Source: Halpernia sp048269545
GTDB taxonomy: Bacteria > Bacteroidota > Bacteroidia > Flavobacteriales > Weeksellaceae
Reading direction: 5' to 3'
NCBI RefSeq assembly: GCF_048269545.1
Contig: NZ_JBLXIJ010000001.1
Location: forward strand, 124,001-188,000
DNA: 64,000 nt
The position numbers and the translations under genes were made by a program. The notes under the pieces were generated by a model that saw only the letters and a list, made by a program, of their open reading frames with translations, made no database searches and was not told the origin of the DNA. Position 1 is the first letter of the stretch; every line of letters starts with the position of its first letter. This document shows positions 43,959-53,737 of this stretch, piece by piece.

Positions 43959-44621
43959 ATGGCTGGTTTATCCACATCCTCAATCGGCAGGAAATATGCA
44001 ATGGCAATTTCAGCACTGCTTTTGCTTTCTTTTTTAGTAGTGCACGTTTCGCTAAATATGATTTCTATTTTTAGCAAAGATTCATTTAATGAGGCGTCGC
44101 AATTTATGGGCTATAATCCTTTTATACAATATTTCTTTCAACCAATATTAATGATTGGTGTGGTTTTTCACTTTGTAATGGGATTAATTTTAGAAATTAA
44201 AAATAATAATGCACGACCGATAAAGTATGGCATGAATACGCGTTCTAAAAATTCTACATGGATGTCTAGAAATATGTTAATTACTGGATTTGTTATTTTG
44301 GCTTTTTTAGGATTACATTTTTATGATTTTTGGATGCATGAAATGAATTATAAATATATAGAAATTTTGCCAGAAAATCCAAGTAGATATTGGATAGAAC
44401 TTCATGAGAAATTTGCTGACGTTTGGCGAGTTATAATATATGTAGTTGCGTTTGTTCTTTTAGGATTGCATTTGTCACATGGTTTTCAATCTAGTTTTCA
44501 ATCAATTGGAGCAAGACATCCAAAATATACGCCTTTTATCAAAGGTTTTGGAACTTGGTTTTCTATTTTAGTTCCTTTAGCTTTTATTGTAATCGCTATT
44601 TTTCATTTTGTAAATCAATAA
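43959..44621 (+). CDS. sdhC: Succinate dehydrogenase cytochrome b subunit
   Basis: A 220-residue di-heme-type membrane anchor with five hydrophobic helices, as in the Wolinella/Bacteroidota class where one subunit replaces SdhC plus SdhD. MAGLSTSSIGRKYAMAISAL is the conserved start; histidines in VVHVSLNM, GVVFHFVMGL, LGLHFYDFWMH and LGLHLSHGFQSSFQS are the likely heme ligands. First gene of sdhCAB; 13 bases to sdhA. Confidence 0.94.
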   Translation: MAGLSTSSIGRKYAMAISALLLLSFLVVHVSLNMISIFSKDSFNEASQFMGYNPFIQYFFQPILMIGVVFHFVMGLILEIKNNNARPIKYGMNTRSKNSTWMSRNMLITGFVILAFLGLHFYDFWMHEMNYKYIEILPENPSRYWIELHEKFADVWRVIIYVVAFVLLGLHLSHGFQSSFQSIGARHPKYTPFIKGFGTWFSILVPLAFIVIAIFHFVNQ

Positions 44622-44634
44622 TCCTCAACAAATT

Positions 44635-46647
44635 ATGAGTAAATTAGATTCAAAAATTCCAGCAGGCCCGTTAAAAGATAAATGGGAAAATCATAAAGAT
44701 CACATGAATTTGGTGTCTCCCAATAACCGAGACAAAATAGATATAATTGTTATTGGGACAGGTTTAGCCGGTGGATCCGCTGCTGCAACTCTTGCAGAAC
44801 AAGGCTATAATGTAAAAGCATTTTGCTTCCAAGATTCTCCAAGAAGAGCACACTCTATTGCTGCGCAAGGTGGTGTAAATGCCGCTAAAAATTATCAAGG
44901 TGATGGTGATTCTATCTACAGATTATTTTATGACACCATAAAAAGTGGTGATTATAGATCTCGAGAAGCAAACACTTACAGATTAGCTGAAGTTTCTGCA
45001 AATATAATTGACCAATGTGTTTCTCAAGGTGTTCCTTTCGGTAGAGATTACGGTGGACAATTAGACAACCGCTCTTTTGGTGGTGTTCAAGTGAAAAGAA
45101 CTTTTTATGCAAAAGGACAAACTGGTCAACAACTTTTATTAGGCGCTTATTCTGCATTAAGTCGGCAAATTGGAAAAGGAAGAGTTAAAATGTATAACCG
45201 TCATGAAATGATGGATTTGGTTTTAATAGATGGAAAAGCGCGCGGAATAATTGCAAGAAATTTAGTAACGGGTGAAATAGAAAGACATTCTGCACACGCA
45301 GTAGTTATTGCTTCTGGAGGGTATGGAAATGTTTATTTTCTTTCCACAAACGCGATGGGTTCCAACTGTTCTGCAGCATGGAAAATTCATAAAAAAGGAG
45401 CTTATTATGCAAACCCTTGTTACGTGCAAATTCATCCAACTTGCATTCCTGTACATGGAACTGCACAATCAAAATTAACTTTAATGTCAGAATCACTTAG
45501 AAATTCTGGAAGAATTTGGGTGCCAAAAAACATTGAAGATGCAGCAGCAATAAGAGAAGGGAGATTAAAAGCAAAAGACATTCCAGCTGAAAATAGAGAT
45601 TATTACTTAGAAAGAAGATATCCAGCTTTTGGAAATTTAGTTCCGAGAGATGTTGCTTCTAGAGCTGCAAAAGAAAGATGCGATGCGGGTTTCGGAATTG
45701 AAAATAATGACACACAAGAAGGTGTTTTTTTAGATTTCCATACAGAAATATTGAAAAAAGGTCGTGAAGCAGTTTTAGAAAAAAACATTCATAATGCAAC
45801 AGAACAACAAGTTTACGAACTTGGAAAAGCTTGGATTGAAGAAAAATATGGTAATTTATTTGTCATGTATGAAAAAATCACAGCTGAAAATCCTTATGAA
45901 ACACCAATGAAAATTTACCCTGCAGTTCATTATACAATGGGCGGAATTTGGGTGGATTATAATTTAGAATCTACAATTCCGGGTTGTTTTGTAATTGGAG
46001 AAGCTAATTTTTCTGATCACGGTGCAAATAGATTAGGCGCATCTGCATTAATGCAAGGTTTAGCGGATGGTTATTTTGTATTACCTTATACCATTGCTGA
46101 TTATTTAGCCGCAGATATTTCCACGGGGAAAATTCCTACAGATACAGAAGAATTTAATTCTGTAGAAAAAGAAGTAAAAGATAGAATTCAATTTTTTATT
46201 AATAACAAAGGATCCCATTCTGTAGATCACTTTCATAAAAAATTGGGTCATATTATGTGGAACAAAGTTGGGATGGCGAGAAATGCAGAAGGTTTACAAG
46301 AAGCGATTAAAGAAATAGAAGAAGTTCGACAAGATTTTTGGCAAAATGTTCGTGTTCCTGGAAGTGCAAATGAAATGAATGCAGAATTAGAAAAAGCAGG
46401 AAGAGTTGCAGATTTCTTAGAATTAGGTCAATTAATCGCAAAAGATGCTTTAAACCGAAATGAAAGTTGCGGGGGTCATTATAGAATAGAATATTCAACA
46501 CCAGAAGGAGAAGCAAAAAGAAATGATGAAGATTTTAAATTTGTGTCTTGTTGGGAATATAATGGACCAGATATTAATAAAGAAGTCTTGCACAAAGAAG
46601 ATTTAATTTATGAAAACGTTGAAGTTAAAACAAGAAGTTATAAATAA
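44635..46647 (+). CDS. sdhA: Succinate dehydrogenase/fumarate reductase flavoprotein subunit
   Basis: A 670-residue subunit that oxidises succinate with covalently bound FAD. DIIVIGTGLAGGSAAATLAE is the FAD loop; SPRRAHSIAAQGGVNAAKNY holds the histidine that bonds FAD; YVQIHPTCIPVHGT, then RRYPAFGNLVPRDVASRAAK, carry catalytic residues including the active-site Arg; HYTMGGIWVDY and GEANFSDHGANRLGASALMQ close the site. Length fits the type B enzyme. It feeds electrons from the TCA cycle to menaquinone. Confidence 0.97.
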   Translation: MSKLDSKIPAGPLKDKWENHKDHMNLVSPNNRDKIDIIVIGTGLAGGSAAATLAEQGYNVKAFCFQDSPRRAHSIAAQGGVNAAKNYQGDGDSIYRLFYDTIKSGDYRSREANTYRLAEVSANIIDQCVSQGVPFGRDYGGQLDNRSFGGVQVKRTFYAKGQTGQQLLLGAYSALSRQIGKGRVKMYNRHEMMDLVLIDGKARGIIARNLVTGEIERHSAHAVVIASGGYGNVYFLSTNAMGSNCSAAWKIHKKGAYYANPCYVQIHPTCIPVHGTAQSKLTLMSESLRNSGRIWVPKNIEDAAAIREGRLKAKDIPAENRDYYLERRYPAFGNLVPRDVASRAAKERCDAGFGIENNDTQEGVFLDFHTEILKKGREAVLEKNIHNATEQQVYELGKAWIEEKYGNLFVMYEKITAENPYETPMKIYPAVHYTMGGIWVDYNLESTIPGCFVIGEANFSDHGANRLGASALMQGLADGYFVLPYTIADYLAADISTGKIPTDTEEFNSVEKEVKDRIQFFINNKGSHSVDHFHKKLGHIMWNKVGMARNAEGLQEAIKEIEEVRQDFWQNVRVPGSANEMNAELEKAGRVADFLELGQLIAKDALNRNESCGGHYRIEYSTPEGEAKRNDEDFKFVSCWEYNGPDINKEVLHKEDLIYENVEVKTRSYK

Positions 46648-46670
46648 TCTCCAAATAATTTAATAAGAAA

Positions 46671-47432
46671 ATGAGTACAAAAAAAGGCTTAAACCTGACT
46701 CTAAAAATTTGGAGACAGAAAAATAATAAATCAAAAGGGCAATTTGAAACCTACAAAATTTCAGATGTTTCCACAGATTCTTCATTCTTAGAAATGTTGG
46801 ATATGCTCAATGAACAATTAATAGAAAACGGAAAAGAAACTATCGCTTTTGACCACGATTGTAGAGAGGGAATTTGCGGAATGTGTTCTTTATATATTAA
46901 TGGAAGACCGCACGGTCCAGACACAGGAATAACAACTTGTCAATTGCACATGCGCCATTTTAAAGATGGAGAAACTATTCATATCGAACCGTGGAGAAGT
47001 GCCGCTTTTCCTGTTATAAAAGATTTAGTTGTAGATAGAAGTTCCTTTGACAGAATTATGGCAGCTGGTGGATTTATTTCTGTAAATACTTCCGGAAATA
47101 CAACAGATGCAAATAGTATTTTAGTTCCAAAAGAAAATTCTGATAATGCAATGGATGCTGCAGCTTGCATCGGTTGCGGCGCATGTGTCGCCACTTGTAA
47201 AAATGGTTCTGCAATGTTATTTGTTGGTGCAAAAGTAACTCAACTTGCACTTCTACCACAAGGAAAAATTGAAGCAAAACGCCGTGTTTTAAATATGGTT
47301 TCTGCGATGGATGAAGAAGGTTTTGGAAACTGTTCCAACACGGGCGCTTGCGAAGTAGAATGCCCAAAAGGAATTACTTTAAGCGTTATTGCAAAAATGA
47401 ATCGTGAGTACTTCTCAGCAAAATTAGATTAA
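46671..47432 (+). CDS. sdhB: Succinate dehydrogenase iron-sulfur subunit
   Basis: A 253-residue subunit with three clusters: [2Fe-2S] ligands in DCREGICGMCSLYINGRP and the cysteine in GITTCQLH, then CIGCGACVATCKNGSAM and NCSNTGACEVECPKGI for the [4Fe-4S] and [3Fe-4S] clusters. It completes sdhCAB and is followed by an intrinsic terminator. Confidence 0.96.
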   Translation: MSTKKGLNLTLKIWRQKNNKSKGQFETYKISDVSTDSSFLEMLDMLNEQLIENGKETIAFDHDCREGICGMCSLYINGRPHGPDTGITTCQLHMRHFKDGETIHIEPWRSAAFPVIKDLVVDRSSFDRIMAAGGFISVNTSGNTTDANSILVPKENSDNAMDAAACIGCGACVATCKNGSAMLFVGAKVTQLALLPQGKIEAKRRVLNMVSAMDEEGFGNCSNTGACEVECPKGITLSVIAKMNREYFSAKLD

Positions 47433-47453
47433 AAAACTTTTTTTAATATTCTT

Positions 47454-47483
47454 AAAACCTTTCAATTTTTTGAAAGGTTTTTT
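47454..47483 (+). terminator. Intrinsic terminator of sdhCAB
   Basis: AAAACCTTTCA (47454-47464) pairs with TGAAAGGTTTT (47471-47481) and is followed by T residues. Confidence 0.85.
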
Positions 47484-47616
47484 CTTTATATTTCTCTATA
47501 ATTAAAAAAAAATAAGTATTTTTTCTTTTAAGATGATTAAGAAAAATAGAATTCATTTTAAACGCTAAATTTTACATAAAATCAATTTTAATCTGTTTCA
47601 TTATAAACTAATTACT

Positions 47617-47624
47617 TACTTTTG
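47617..47624 (+). promoter_or_regulatory. Bacteroidota -7 element (TACTTTTG)
   Basis: TACTTTTG matches TAnnTTTG and ends 25 bases before the ATG of the DUF4369 lipoprotein. Confidence 0.5.
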
Positions 47625-47649
47625 CCAAAATTATAATTACTCTAAGAAA

Positions 47650-49137
47650 ATGATACTTAAAGATTTAAAAAAGAAAATTAATTTTTCTAACGCTTTTAAA
47701 GTTGTTGCAATGCTTTTCCTCGCCATTATGATGACTTCTTGCTCCAAAAAAGTAGAAATAAAAGGTAAACTTACCAATGCAAATCCGTTAGAACGTATAG
47801 AATTTATAGAATCTTCTGGCGTTGCAACTTTACCTTTGATAAATTTAGGTGTTGATAAAAACGGAAATTTTGAAGGTAGCTTTGAAGCTCCTAAAAATGG
47901 AATGTACGTCATCACTTATGGTGGAAAACAAGGTATGATTTATCTTAAAGGTGGGGAAAAAGCAGAAATAACTGGAGACGCCACACTATTCCCTACAGAA
48001 TATGCTGTAACTGGAAGCGCAAAAAACAATAATGATTTTCTAAAAAATGTAGAATTATTTTTACAAAACTATTCTTCTTCAATAAATATGGGAGAATTAA
48101 TTAAAAAAGATGAACCAGCATTTTTAAAAGAATCTAAAAAAATAGAAGAAGATATTAATAAGAGTATTGATGAAAATGCGAAAAAATTTAGCGCAGATAA
48201 AGATGCAGTTCAATGGAAAAAAGATGAACTATCAACAAATTTGTTGGGACTTTTAAGTCAATATAAAGTTAATCACGGACAAGCCATACAAAATCCATCA
48301 TTTAAAGTTTCGAAAAACTTCACAGATTATGAAAATACTTTAAAAGAAAACAATGATAGATTAGTAGAAAATCATCCACAATACAGAAGTTACATTTTAA
48401 GTACTTTAAGTGATGAATTTCAAAAATATTCTGCCGCTCATAATAAAAAAGGCGACCTTTCTACTTCGCAGATTTTAAGTGAATTATTAAAAACTAAAAA
48501 GGATTTTTCACAAACTACTAAAGATTATATTTTAGCTTATGTAATTGCTCAAACAGATTTAAATATGGGCGCTACAAAAGAGTCCGAAGCAAAAGTGAAT
48601 AAAATTATAGATTCTGAAATTAAAAATGAAACTGTAAAAAAAGATTTAAAAAAGATAGAATTTGTTTTAGCTGGATTTAAACAAGGAGACACACTTCCTG
48701 AAAGTAATTTAATAAAAGCAGATGGTTCTAAATTCAGTCTTTCTGATCTAAAAGGAAAACCAAGTTTAGTAATGTTTTACGCATCTTGGAATCGGAATAT
48801 TTCACAATCTACCCCAGTTTTAAAAGAAGTTGTAGAATTTTATAAATCTAAAATGAATTTCGCTTATGTGAATTTAGATGATAGCAAAGAACAATTCATC
48901 AAAACAAGTGGCGCAATGTTAAAAGGTTTACCCGGAACAAACGCTTATGCAGAAGGCGGAATTAACTCAAAATTTGCAAAAGATTTTGGAATTTACGGGT
49001 TTAAACTTCCTGGATTTTTAGTCTTGAATAAAGATGGAAAAATTGAAGGACATTATTTTGTAAATTTAGGTGACCCAGAAATCGTTACGATTTTGGATAA
49101 ACTTACTGGCTTAAAAGCGCCCGAAGCTGCGCCATAA
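47650..49137 (+). CDS. DUF4369/thioredoxin-fold lipoprotein without CxxC
   Basis: A 495-residue exported protein. The signal VVAMLFLAIMMTSCSKK has a lipobox cysteine near residue 31. Residues ~35-125 resemble DUF4369 (VEIKGKLTNANPLERIEFIE), the middle is helical, and from about 350 there is a TlpA/AhpC-type thioredoxin fold (FKQGDTLPESNLIKADGSKF, LKGKPSLVMFYASW). The redox motif expected after the Trp is missing: residues 381-384 are N-R-N-I, so it is probably not a disulfide reductase. A TAA at 49135 ends the frame just before an in-frame tail of 23 codons, see the entry at 49138. Confidence 0.82.
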   Translation: MILKDLKKKINFSNAFKVVAMLFLAIMMTSCSKKVEIKGKLTNANPLERIEFIESSGVATLPLINLGVDKNGNFEGSFEAPKNGMYVITYGGKQGMIYLKGGEKAEITGDATLFPTEYAVTGSAKNNNDFLKNVELFLQNYSSSINMGELIKKDEPAFLKESKKIEEDINKSIDENAKKFSADKDAVQWKKDELSTNLLGLLSQYKVNHGQAIQNPSFKVSKNFTDYENTLKENNDRLVENHPQYRSYILSTLSDEFQKYSAAHNKKGDLSTSQILSELLKTKKDFSQTTKDYILAYVIAQTDLNMGATKESEAKVNKIIDSEIKNETVKKDLKKIEFVLAGFKQGDTLPESNLIKADGSKFSLSDLKGKPSLVMFYASWNRNISQSTPVLKEVVEFYKSKMNFAYVNLDDSKEQFIKTSGAMLKGLPGTNAYAEGGINSKFAKDFGIYGFKLPGFLVLNKDGKIEGHYFVNLGDPEIVTILDKLTGLKAPEAAP

Positions 49138-49209
49138 CTTCCGCCAAGTATGTTACCTGGAGCAGAATTACTTCCACATTCAGAAGAAAAACCAAAAGAA
49201 GCAAAGTAA
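49138..49209 (+). other. In-frame tail after the DUF4369 gene stop codon
   Basis: Directly after TAA 49135-49137 the same frame continues for 23 sense codons, LPPSMLPGAELLPHSEEKPK then EAK, to a second TAA. The composition (Pro/Glu/Lys) suits the flexible C-terminus of this family. It looks like the original end of the gene, cut off by a single change such as CAA to TAA. Confidence 0.55.
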
Positions 49210-49281
49210 TTTTAAATAATACTTCGGTTAAATTTATTTCTAAAAATAATTTCGGAAATTTACAACCGAAAAGAACTATAG

Positions 49282-49309
49282 AAAAACAGGCTCTTTCGCC
49301 TGTTTTTTT
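49282..49309 (+). terminator. Intrinsic terminator after the DUF4369 gene
   Basis: AAAAACAGGC (49282-49291) pairs with GCCTGTTTTT (49298-49307), loop TCTTTC, followed by T. Confidence 0.85.
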
Positions 49310-49328
49310 AATTAATATCTTAAAATAG

Positions 49329-50735
49329 ATGAAAAGAAAAACCAACTTAATTCTCGATAACATCAATATTTACGGAGCTGGTGCAAAAGGAGTTGCGATC
49401 GGAAAAACCATTGAAGGAAAAACAGTTTTGGTAAAAGGTGCAGTTCCCGGAGATGTTGTGGATGTGAAAGTTAGAAAATCTAAAAGCAAATATTTTGAAG
49501 GTGACGTTTTAAATTTAATTACGCCTTCTGAATTTCGTGTTGATCCAAAATGCATTCACTTCGGTGTTTGTGGTGGTTGCAAATGGCAAAACTTGTCTTA
49601 TGAAAAACAATTAGATATTAAAAATGATGAAGTTTATAATAATATCAAAAGAATTGGCGGTTTTGAAAATTTTGAATGTGTTCCAATTTTAGGAGCAAAA
49701 GAGCAATATTTCTACAGAAATAAAATGGAATTTTCATTTTCAGATGCAAAATGGCTGACTTTAGACGAAATAAATTCTGGTGAAAACATTGATAATAAAA
49801 ATGCTCTCGGATTTCACATTCCTGGAATGTGGAGTAAAATTTTAGATTTAAAAGAATGTTGGTTGCAAGAAGCGCCTTCAAACCAAATCCGTCTTGCTGT
49901 AAAAAAATTCGCAGATGAAAATGGTTTGGAATATTTTGATGTAAAAAATCAAAGTGGATTTTTAAGAACTTTAATGTTGCGCCAGAATTCTATGGGAGAA
50001 TGGATGGTTTTATTTCAATTGTATCGTGAGGAAAAAGAAAATCAAGAGAAATTATTTAATTATTTATTAGAGAATTTTGTTGAAATTAAAACTTTGGTTT
50101 ATGCGATTAATCCCAAACTAAATGATTCTATTTATGATTTAGATATAGAAATTTATCATGGTGATGGATTTTTAATGGAAGAAATGGATGGTTTAAAATT
50201 TAAAATTGGACCGAAATCTTTCTTTCAAACCAATTATCAACAAGCTTTAAATCTTTATCGGAAAACCTTAGAATTTGCAGAGATTACAGAGAATGACGTA
50301 GTTTATGATTTATACACTGGAACAGGAACTATTGCACAATATGTGGCGAAAAAAGCAAAACATGTGATCGGAATTGAATCTGTTCCGGAAGCAATTGCTG
50401 CTGCAAAAGAACACGCAAAACTCAATGGTTTAGAAAATTGTGAATTTTTCTGTGGTGATATGAAAGATATTTTCACCAAAGAATTTTTAGAAAATCATCC
50501 AAAAGCAGACGTTTTAATTACAGATCCACCAAGAGACGGAATGCACGCAAAAGTGGTAGAACAAATTCTAAATTTAGCACCAGAAAAGATTGTTTATGTG
50601 AGTTGTAATTCTGCAACACAAGCGAGAGATATGGCTTTATTAAAAGACAATTACATTTTGATAAAAATTTTACCAGTCGATATGTTTCCACAAACGCATC
50701 ACGTGGAAAACATTGCGCTTTTAATTAGAAAATAG
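49329..50735 (+). CDS. rlmD: 23S rRNA (uracil-1939-C5)-methyltransferase
   Basis: A 468-residue SAM-dependent RNA methyltransferase of the RumA/TrmA family. An N-terminal TRAM domain is visible (GVAIGKTIEGKTVLVKGAVP, GDVVDVKVRKSKSKYFEGDV). Iron-sulfur cysteines are in KCIHFGVCGGCKWQNLSY. SAM binding is at VVYDLYTGTGTIAQYVAKKA, and the catalytic cysteine is in VYVSCNSATQARDMALL. RlmD, RlmC and TrmA are hard to separate; RlmD-like is the usual call in Bacteroidota. It heads a unit with the metalloprotease and DUF6452/DUF6048 genes. Confidence 0.9.
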   Translation: MKRKTNLILDNINIYGAGAKGVAIGKTIEGKTVLVKGAVPGDVVDVKVRKSKSKYFEGDVLNLITPSEFRVDPKCIHFGVCGGCKWQNLSYEKQLDIKNDEVYNNIKRIGGFENFECVPILGAKEQYFYRNKMEFSFSDAKWLTLDEINSGENIDNKNALGFHIPGMWSKILDLKECWLQEAPSNQIRLAVKKFADENGLEYFDVKNQSGFLRTLMLRQNSMGEWMVLFQLYREEKENQEKLFNYLLENFVEIKTLVYAINPKLNDSIYDLDIEIYHGDGFLMEEMDGLKFKIGPKSFFQTNYQQALNLYRKTLEFAEITENDVVYDLYTGTGTIAQYVAKKAKHVIGIESVPEAIAAAKEHAKLNGLENCEFFCGDMKDIFTKEFLENHPKADVLITDPPRDGMHAKVVEQILNLAPEKIVYVSCNSATQARDMALLKDNYILIKILPVDMFPQTHHVENIALLIRK

Positions 50736-50769
50736 AAGTTTTTTTTTATCTTTAACCAAAATAAAATTT

Positions 50770-53244
50770 ATGAACCATTTTCGATTTTTTTTAATTCCCC
50801 TATTTTTAGTTGGCTTTACAACTTTTTCTGCTCAAGAGAAAGAAACAACCAAAGCAAAAACTGACACCGTAAAAACAAAAACGGACGCAAGTAAAGACAA
50901 GAAAAAGGAAAAAATAAAACCTTATTCTGAAGTAATTACAGCAAAAGCAATTACTGATGATGGAATTTTTAAAGTACATAAAGTAGAAGATAAATATTAT
51001 TTTGAAATCCCTAATCAAGCTTTAAAAAAAGATTTTCTTTTAGTAACAAGATTGACAAAAGCTGCAGCAGAAATGCGCTCTGGCTTCACGGGTTATGCAG
51101 GAGATCAAATTGGGCAAAATGTAATCTCTTTCGAGAAAGGACCAAATGATAAAATCTTTATCCGTTCTATTTCTTTCCAAGATTACGCGAAAGATTCTAC
51201 TTCCCAAATGTACAATTCTGTGATGCGAAATAATGTACAATCAATTGTAGCTGCTTTTGACATTAAAGCTTTTGGAAAAGACAAAAAATCTTCCGTAATA
51301 GATGTTACAGATCTTGTAAACTCAGACAATGATTTGGTTTCTTTTGAAGCAAATACTAAGAAAAGTTTTAAAGTAGGTAAATTTGATAAAGAGAAATCTT
51401 ACATTAATTTCATAAAATCTTATCCCAATAATATTGAAATTAATACCACTAAAACTTTTGCAAGAACATTTGGAAATATTAAATTTCCTCCTGGAAGAGA
51501 AAAACCAGAAATTAGCGGAAATTATACTGTGGAAATTAATTCCTCTTTGGTTTTGCTTCCCGAAAATAAAATGCAAGCAAGATATTTTGATCCGCGAGTA
51601 GGATATTTTGCAGTGGGTTACACAGATTTTGATGAAGACCCGCAAGGTGTAAAAAAACTTCGTCTTATAAAAAGATGGAGATTAGAGCCAAAATCAGCAG
51701 ATTTAGAAAAATATAAAAGAGGTGAATTAGTGGAACCTGCAAAACAAATTATTTTCTACATTGATCCTGCAACTCCAAAAAAATGGGTTCCATATTTAAT
51801 TGCGGGCGTAAATGATTGGCAAAAAGCTTTTGAAAAAGCCGGATTTAAAAATGCAATTATTGCAAAAGTTCCAAACGCAAAAGATGATCCAGAATGGAGT
51901 TTAGAAGATGCAAGATTTTCAGGAATTGTTTACAAACCTTCTGATGTTCCAAATGCTTCCGGACCTTCAATTTCAGATCCAAGAACAGGAGAAATTTTGG
52001 AAAGCCACATCAATTGGTATCATAATGTAATGAGCTTGGTTCGTGATTGGTATTTTGTACAAGCTTCTCCAAATGATCCACGAGCAAGAAAAATGGCTTT
52101 TGATGATGCATTAATGGGTGAATTAATTCGTTTTGTTTCTTCACACGAAGTTGGACACACACTCGGTTTGCGACATAATTTTGGTTCGAGTTCTACGGTT
52201 CCTGTTGAAAAATTAAGAGATAATAATTGGCTAACTAAAAATGGTCATACACCTTCAATTATGGATTACGCACGTTTTAATTATGTTGCGCAACCAGAAG
52301 ATCACATTTCTCCAGAAAATTTAATGCCGAGAATTGGTGATTATGATAAATGGGCAATTGATTGGGGTTACAGAAGATTTTATCAATATAATAGTCCCGA
52401 TAAAGAAAAAGCTTTTCTAAACCAATGGACAATTAAAAATTTAAAAAACCAAAGATTGTGGTTTGGAACAGAAAGTAATCCATTTGATCCACGTTCACAA
52501 AGTGAGCAAGTTGGAGATAACGCAATGATTGCAAGTGATTATGGAATAAAAAATTTAAAAGTAATTCTTAATAATTTAGATTCTTGGACGGCAAAACCAA
52601 ATGAAGATTATAAAGGACTTTCTGAAATTTACAAACAAGTAACGGGACAATTTTCCAGATATTTAGGACATGTTTCAAAATATATTGGTGGTGAAATGGA
52701 AACTCCGAAAACAATGGAACAAAGCGGTTCTGTTTATGAAATAGTCTCAAAACAAGACCAAAAAAGTGCTTTAGATTTTTTAAATAAAAATATTTTTGAA
52801 ACTCCAACTTGGCTCCTTAAAAAAGAAGTTTATGAGAAAACTGGTGATTCTCCAATTGAAATAATTGAAGGATTGCAAAACCGTGTATTTTCTAGAATTT
52901 TGAGTTCTGCAGTTTTAAAGAAAATGTACCAATCTCAATCTGTAGATTCTAACGCTTATTCTTTAGTAGATTATTTAACAGATTTGAAATCTTCTATTTT
53001 CGAAAATAATTCTCCAGATTTATATCAAAGAAATTTGCAAAGAAATTTTGTAGATTCCTTAATTAAATTAGTTTCATCTCAAGAACCAATAATGGATCAA
53101 TCTGATATTTCTCCTATTGTAAAAGGAACTTTAAATGACATTAAAACAGATTTAAAAGCAAAAAATCCATCGGATAAAGTGCTTCAATATCACAATCAAG
53201 ATTTGCAATATAGAATTGATAAAGCATTAAATCCTGATAAATAA
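50770..53244 (+). CDS. Zinc-dependent metalloprotease (DUF5117/DUF4953 type)
   Basis: An 824-residue exported protease. A signal peptide (MNHFRFFLIPLFLVGFTTFSA, cleavage before QEK) precedes a Lys/Thr-rich linker, then a DUF5117-like beta domain, and the metzincin-like catalytic site HEVGHTLGLRHNFG near residue 458 (HExxHxxGxxH with zinc ligands). A methionine turn is likely in SIMDYARFNYV. Likely acts in the periplasm or at the cell surface; substrate unknown. It follows rlmD after 34 bases. Confidence 0.88.
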   Translation: MNHFRFFLIPLFLVGFTTFSAQEKETTKAKTDTVKTKTDASKDKKKEKIKPYSEVITAKAITDDGIFKVHKVEDKYYFEIPNQALKKDFLLVTRLTKAAAEMRSGFTGYAGDQIGQNVISFEKGPNDKIFIRSISFQDYAKDSTSQMYNSVMRNNVQSIVAAFDIKAFGKDKKSSVIDVTDLVNSDNDLVSFEANTKKSFKVGKFDKEKSYINFIKSYPNNIEINTTKTFARTFGNIKFPPGREKPEISGNYTVEINSSLVLLPENKMQARYFDPRVGYFAVGYTDFDEDPQGVKKLRLIKRWRLEPKSADLEKYKRGELVEPAKQIIFYIDPATPKKWVPYLIAGVNDWQKAFEKAGFKNAIIAKVPNAKDDPEWSLEDARFSGIVYKPSDVPNASGPSISDPRTGEILESHINWYHNVMSLVRDWYFVQASPNDPRARKMAFDDALMGELIRFVSSHEVGHTLGLRHNFGSSSTVPVEKLRDNNWLTKNGHTPSIMDYARFNYVAQPEDHISPENLMPRIGDYDKWAIDWGYRRFYQYNSPDKEKAFLNQWTIKNLKNQRLWFGTESNPFDPRSQSEQVGDNAMIASDYGIKNLKVILNNLDSWTAKPNEDYKGLSEIYKQVTGQFSRYLGHVSKYIGGEMETPKTMEQSGSVYEIVSKQDQKSALDFLNKNIFETPTWLLKKEVYEKTGDSPIEIIEGLQNRVFSRILSSAVLKKMYQSQSVDSNAYSLVDYLTDLKSSIFENNSPDLYQRNLQRNFVDSLIKLVSSQEPIMDQSDISPIVKGTLNDIKTDLKAKNPSDKVLQYHNQDLQYRIDKALNPDK

Positions 53245-53260
53245 AACCAATATTTTAACT

Positions 53261-53737
53261 TTGAAAAGATTAGTTGCGATCACTTTTGTACTATTTTTCT
53301 TGTTTTCTTGTAATTCAGACGATGATATTTGCACAAGTGGAGAAGCTACGCCGCGAATAAAAATTAAATTTAAAAATTTAGCAACTAATAAAGAAATTAC
53401 ACTCGACAGTATTTTTGTAAGCGTAGATTTTGGAAAAGGCGCAAAGAATGTAATTTCACAAAAATTTCCAACAGATTCTGTGGTGCTTCCTCTTCGTGTA
53501 GATGAAGCACCTTTTACAGATATTTATGTGAAATTAGCTTCCAAATCTTTAGATTCTTCAAAAATTAGAATTAATTATACTACAAAATCACAGTACGTTT
53601 CTCCAGCTTGTGGAATTAAAAAAACTTACGAAGATTTAAATTCTATATTAGAAAAAACAAATCCTGTTTTGCAAATACAACAAACTCAAACTCAAATCAC
53701 AAATGAAGCAAAAACTTCTCTCTATCTTCTTTTTTAG
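53261..53737 (+). CDS. DUF6452-type lipoprotein
   Basis: A 158-residue lipoprotein starting at TTG (MKRLVAITFVLFFLFSC, lipobox C17). The mature part begins NSDDDICTSGEATPRIKIKF and contains a later cysteine in VSPACGIKKTYEDL, a possible disulfide pair. It matches the Bacteroidota family usually found between rlmD and a DUF6048 gene. Its last 35 bases overlap the DUF6048 gene, indicating coupling. No enzymatic motif. Confidence 0.75.
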   Translation: MKRLVAITFVLFFLFSCNSDDDICTSGEATPRIKIKFKNLATNKEITLDSIFVSVDFGKGAKNVISQKFPTDSVVLPLRVDEAPFTDIYVKLASKSLDSSKIRINYTTKSQYVSPACGIKKTYEDLNSILEKTNPVLQIQQTQTQITNEAKTSLYLLF

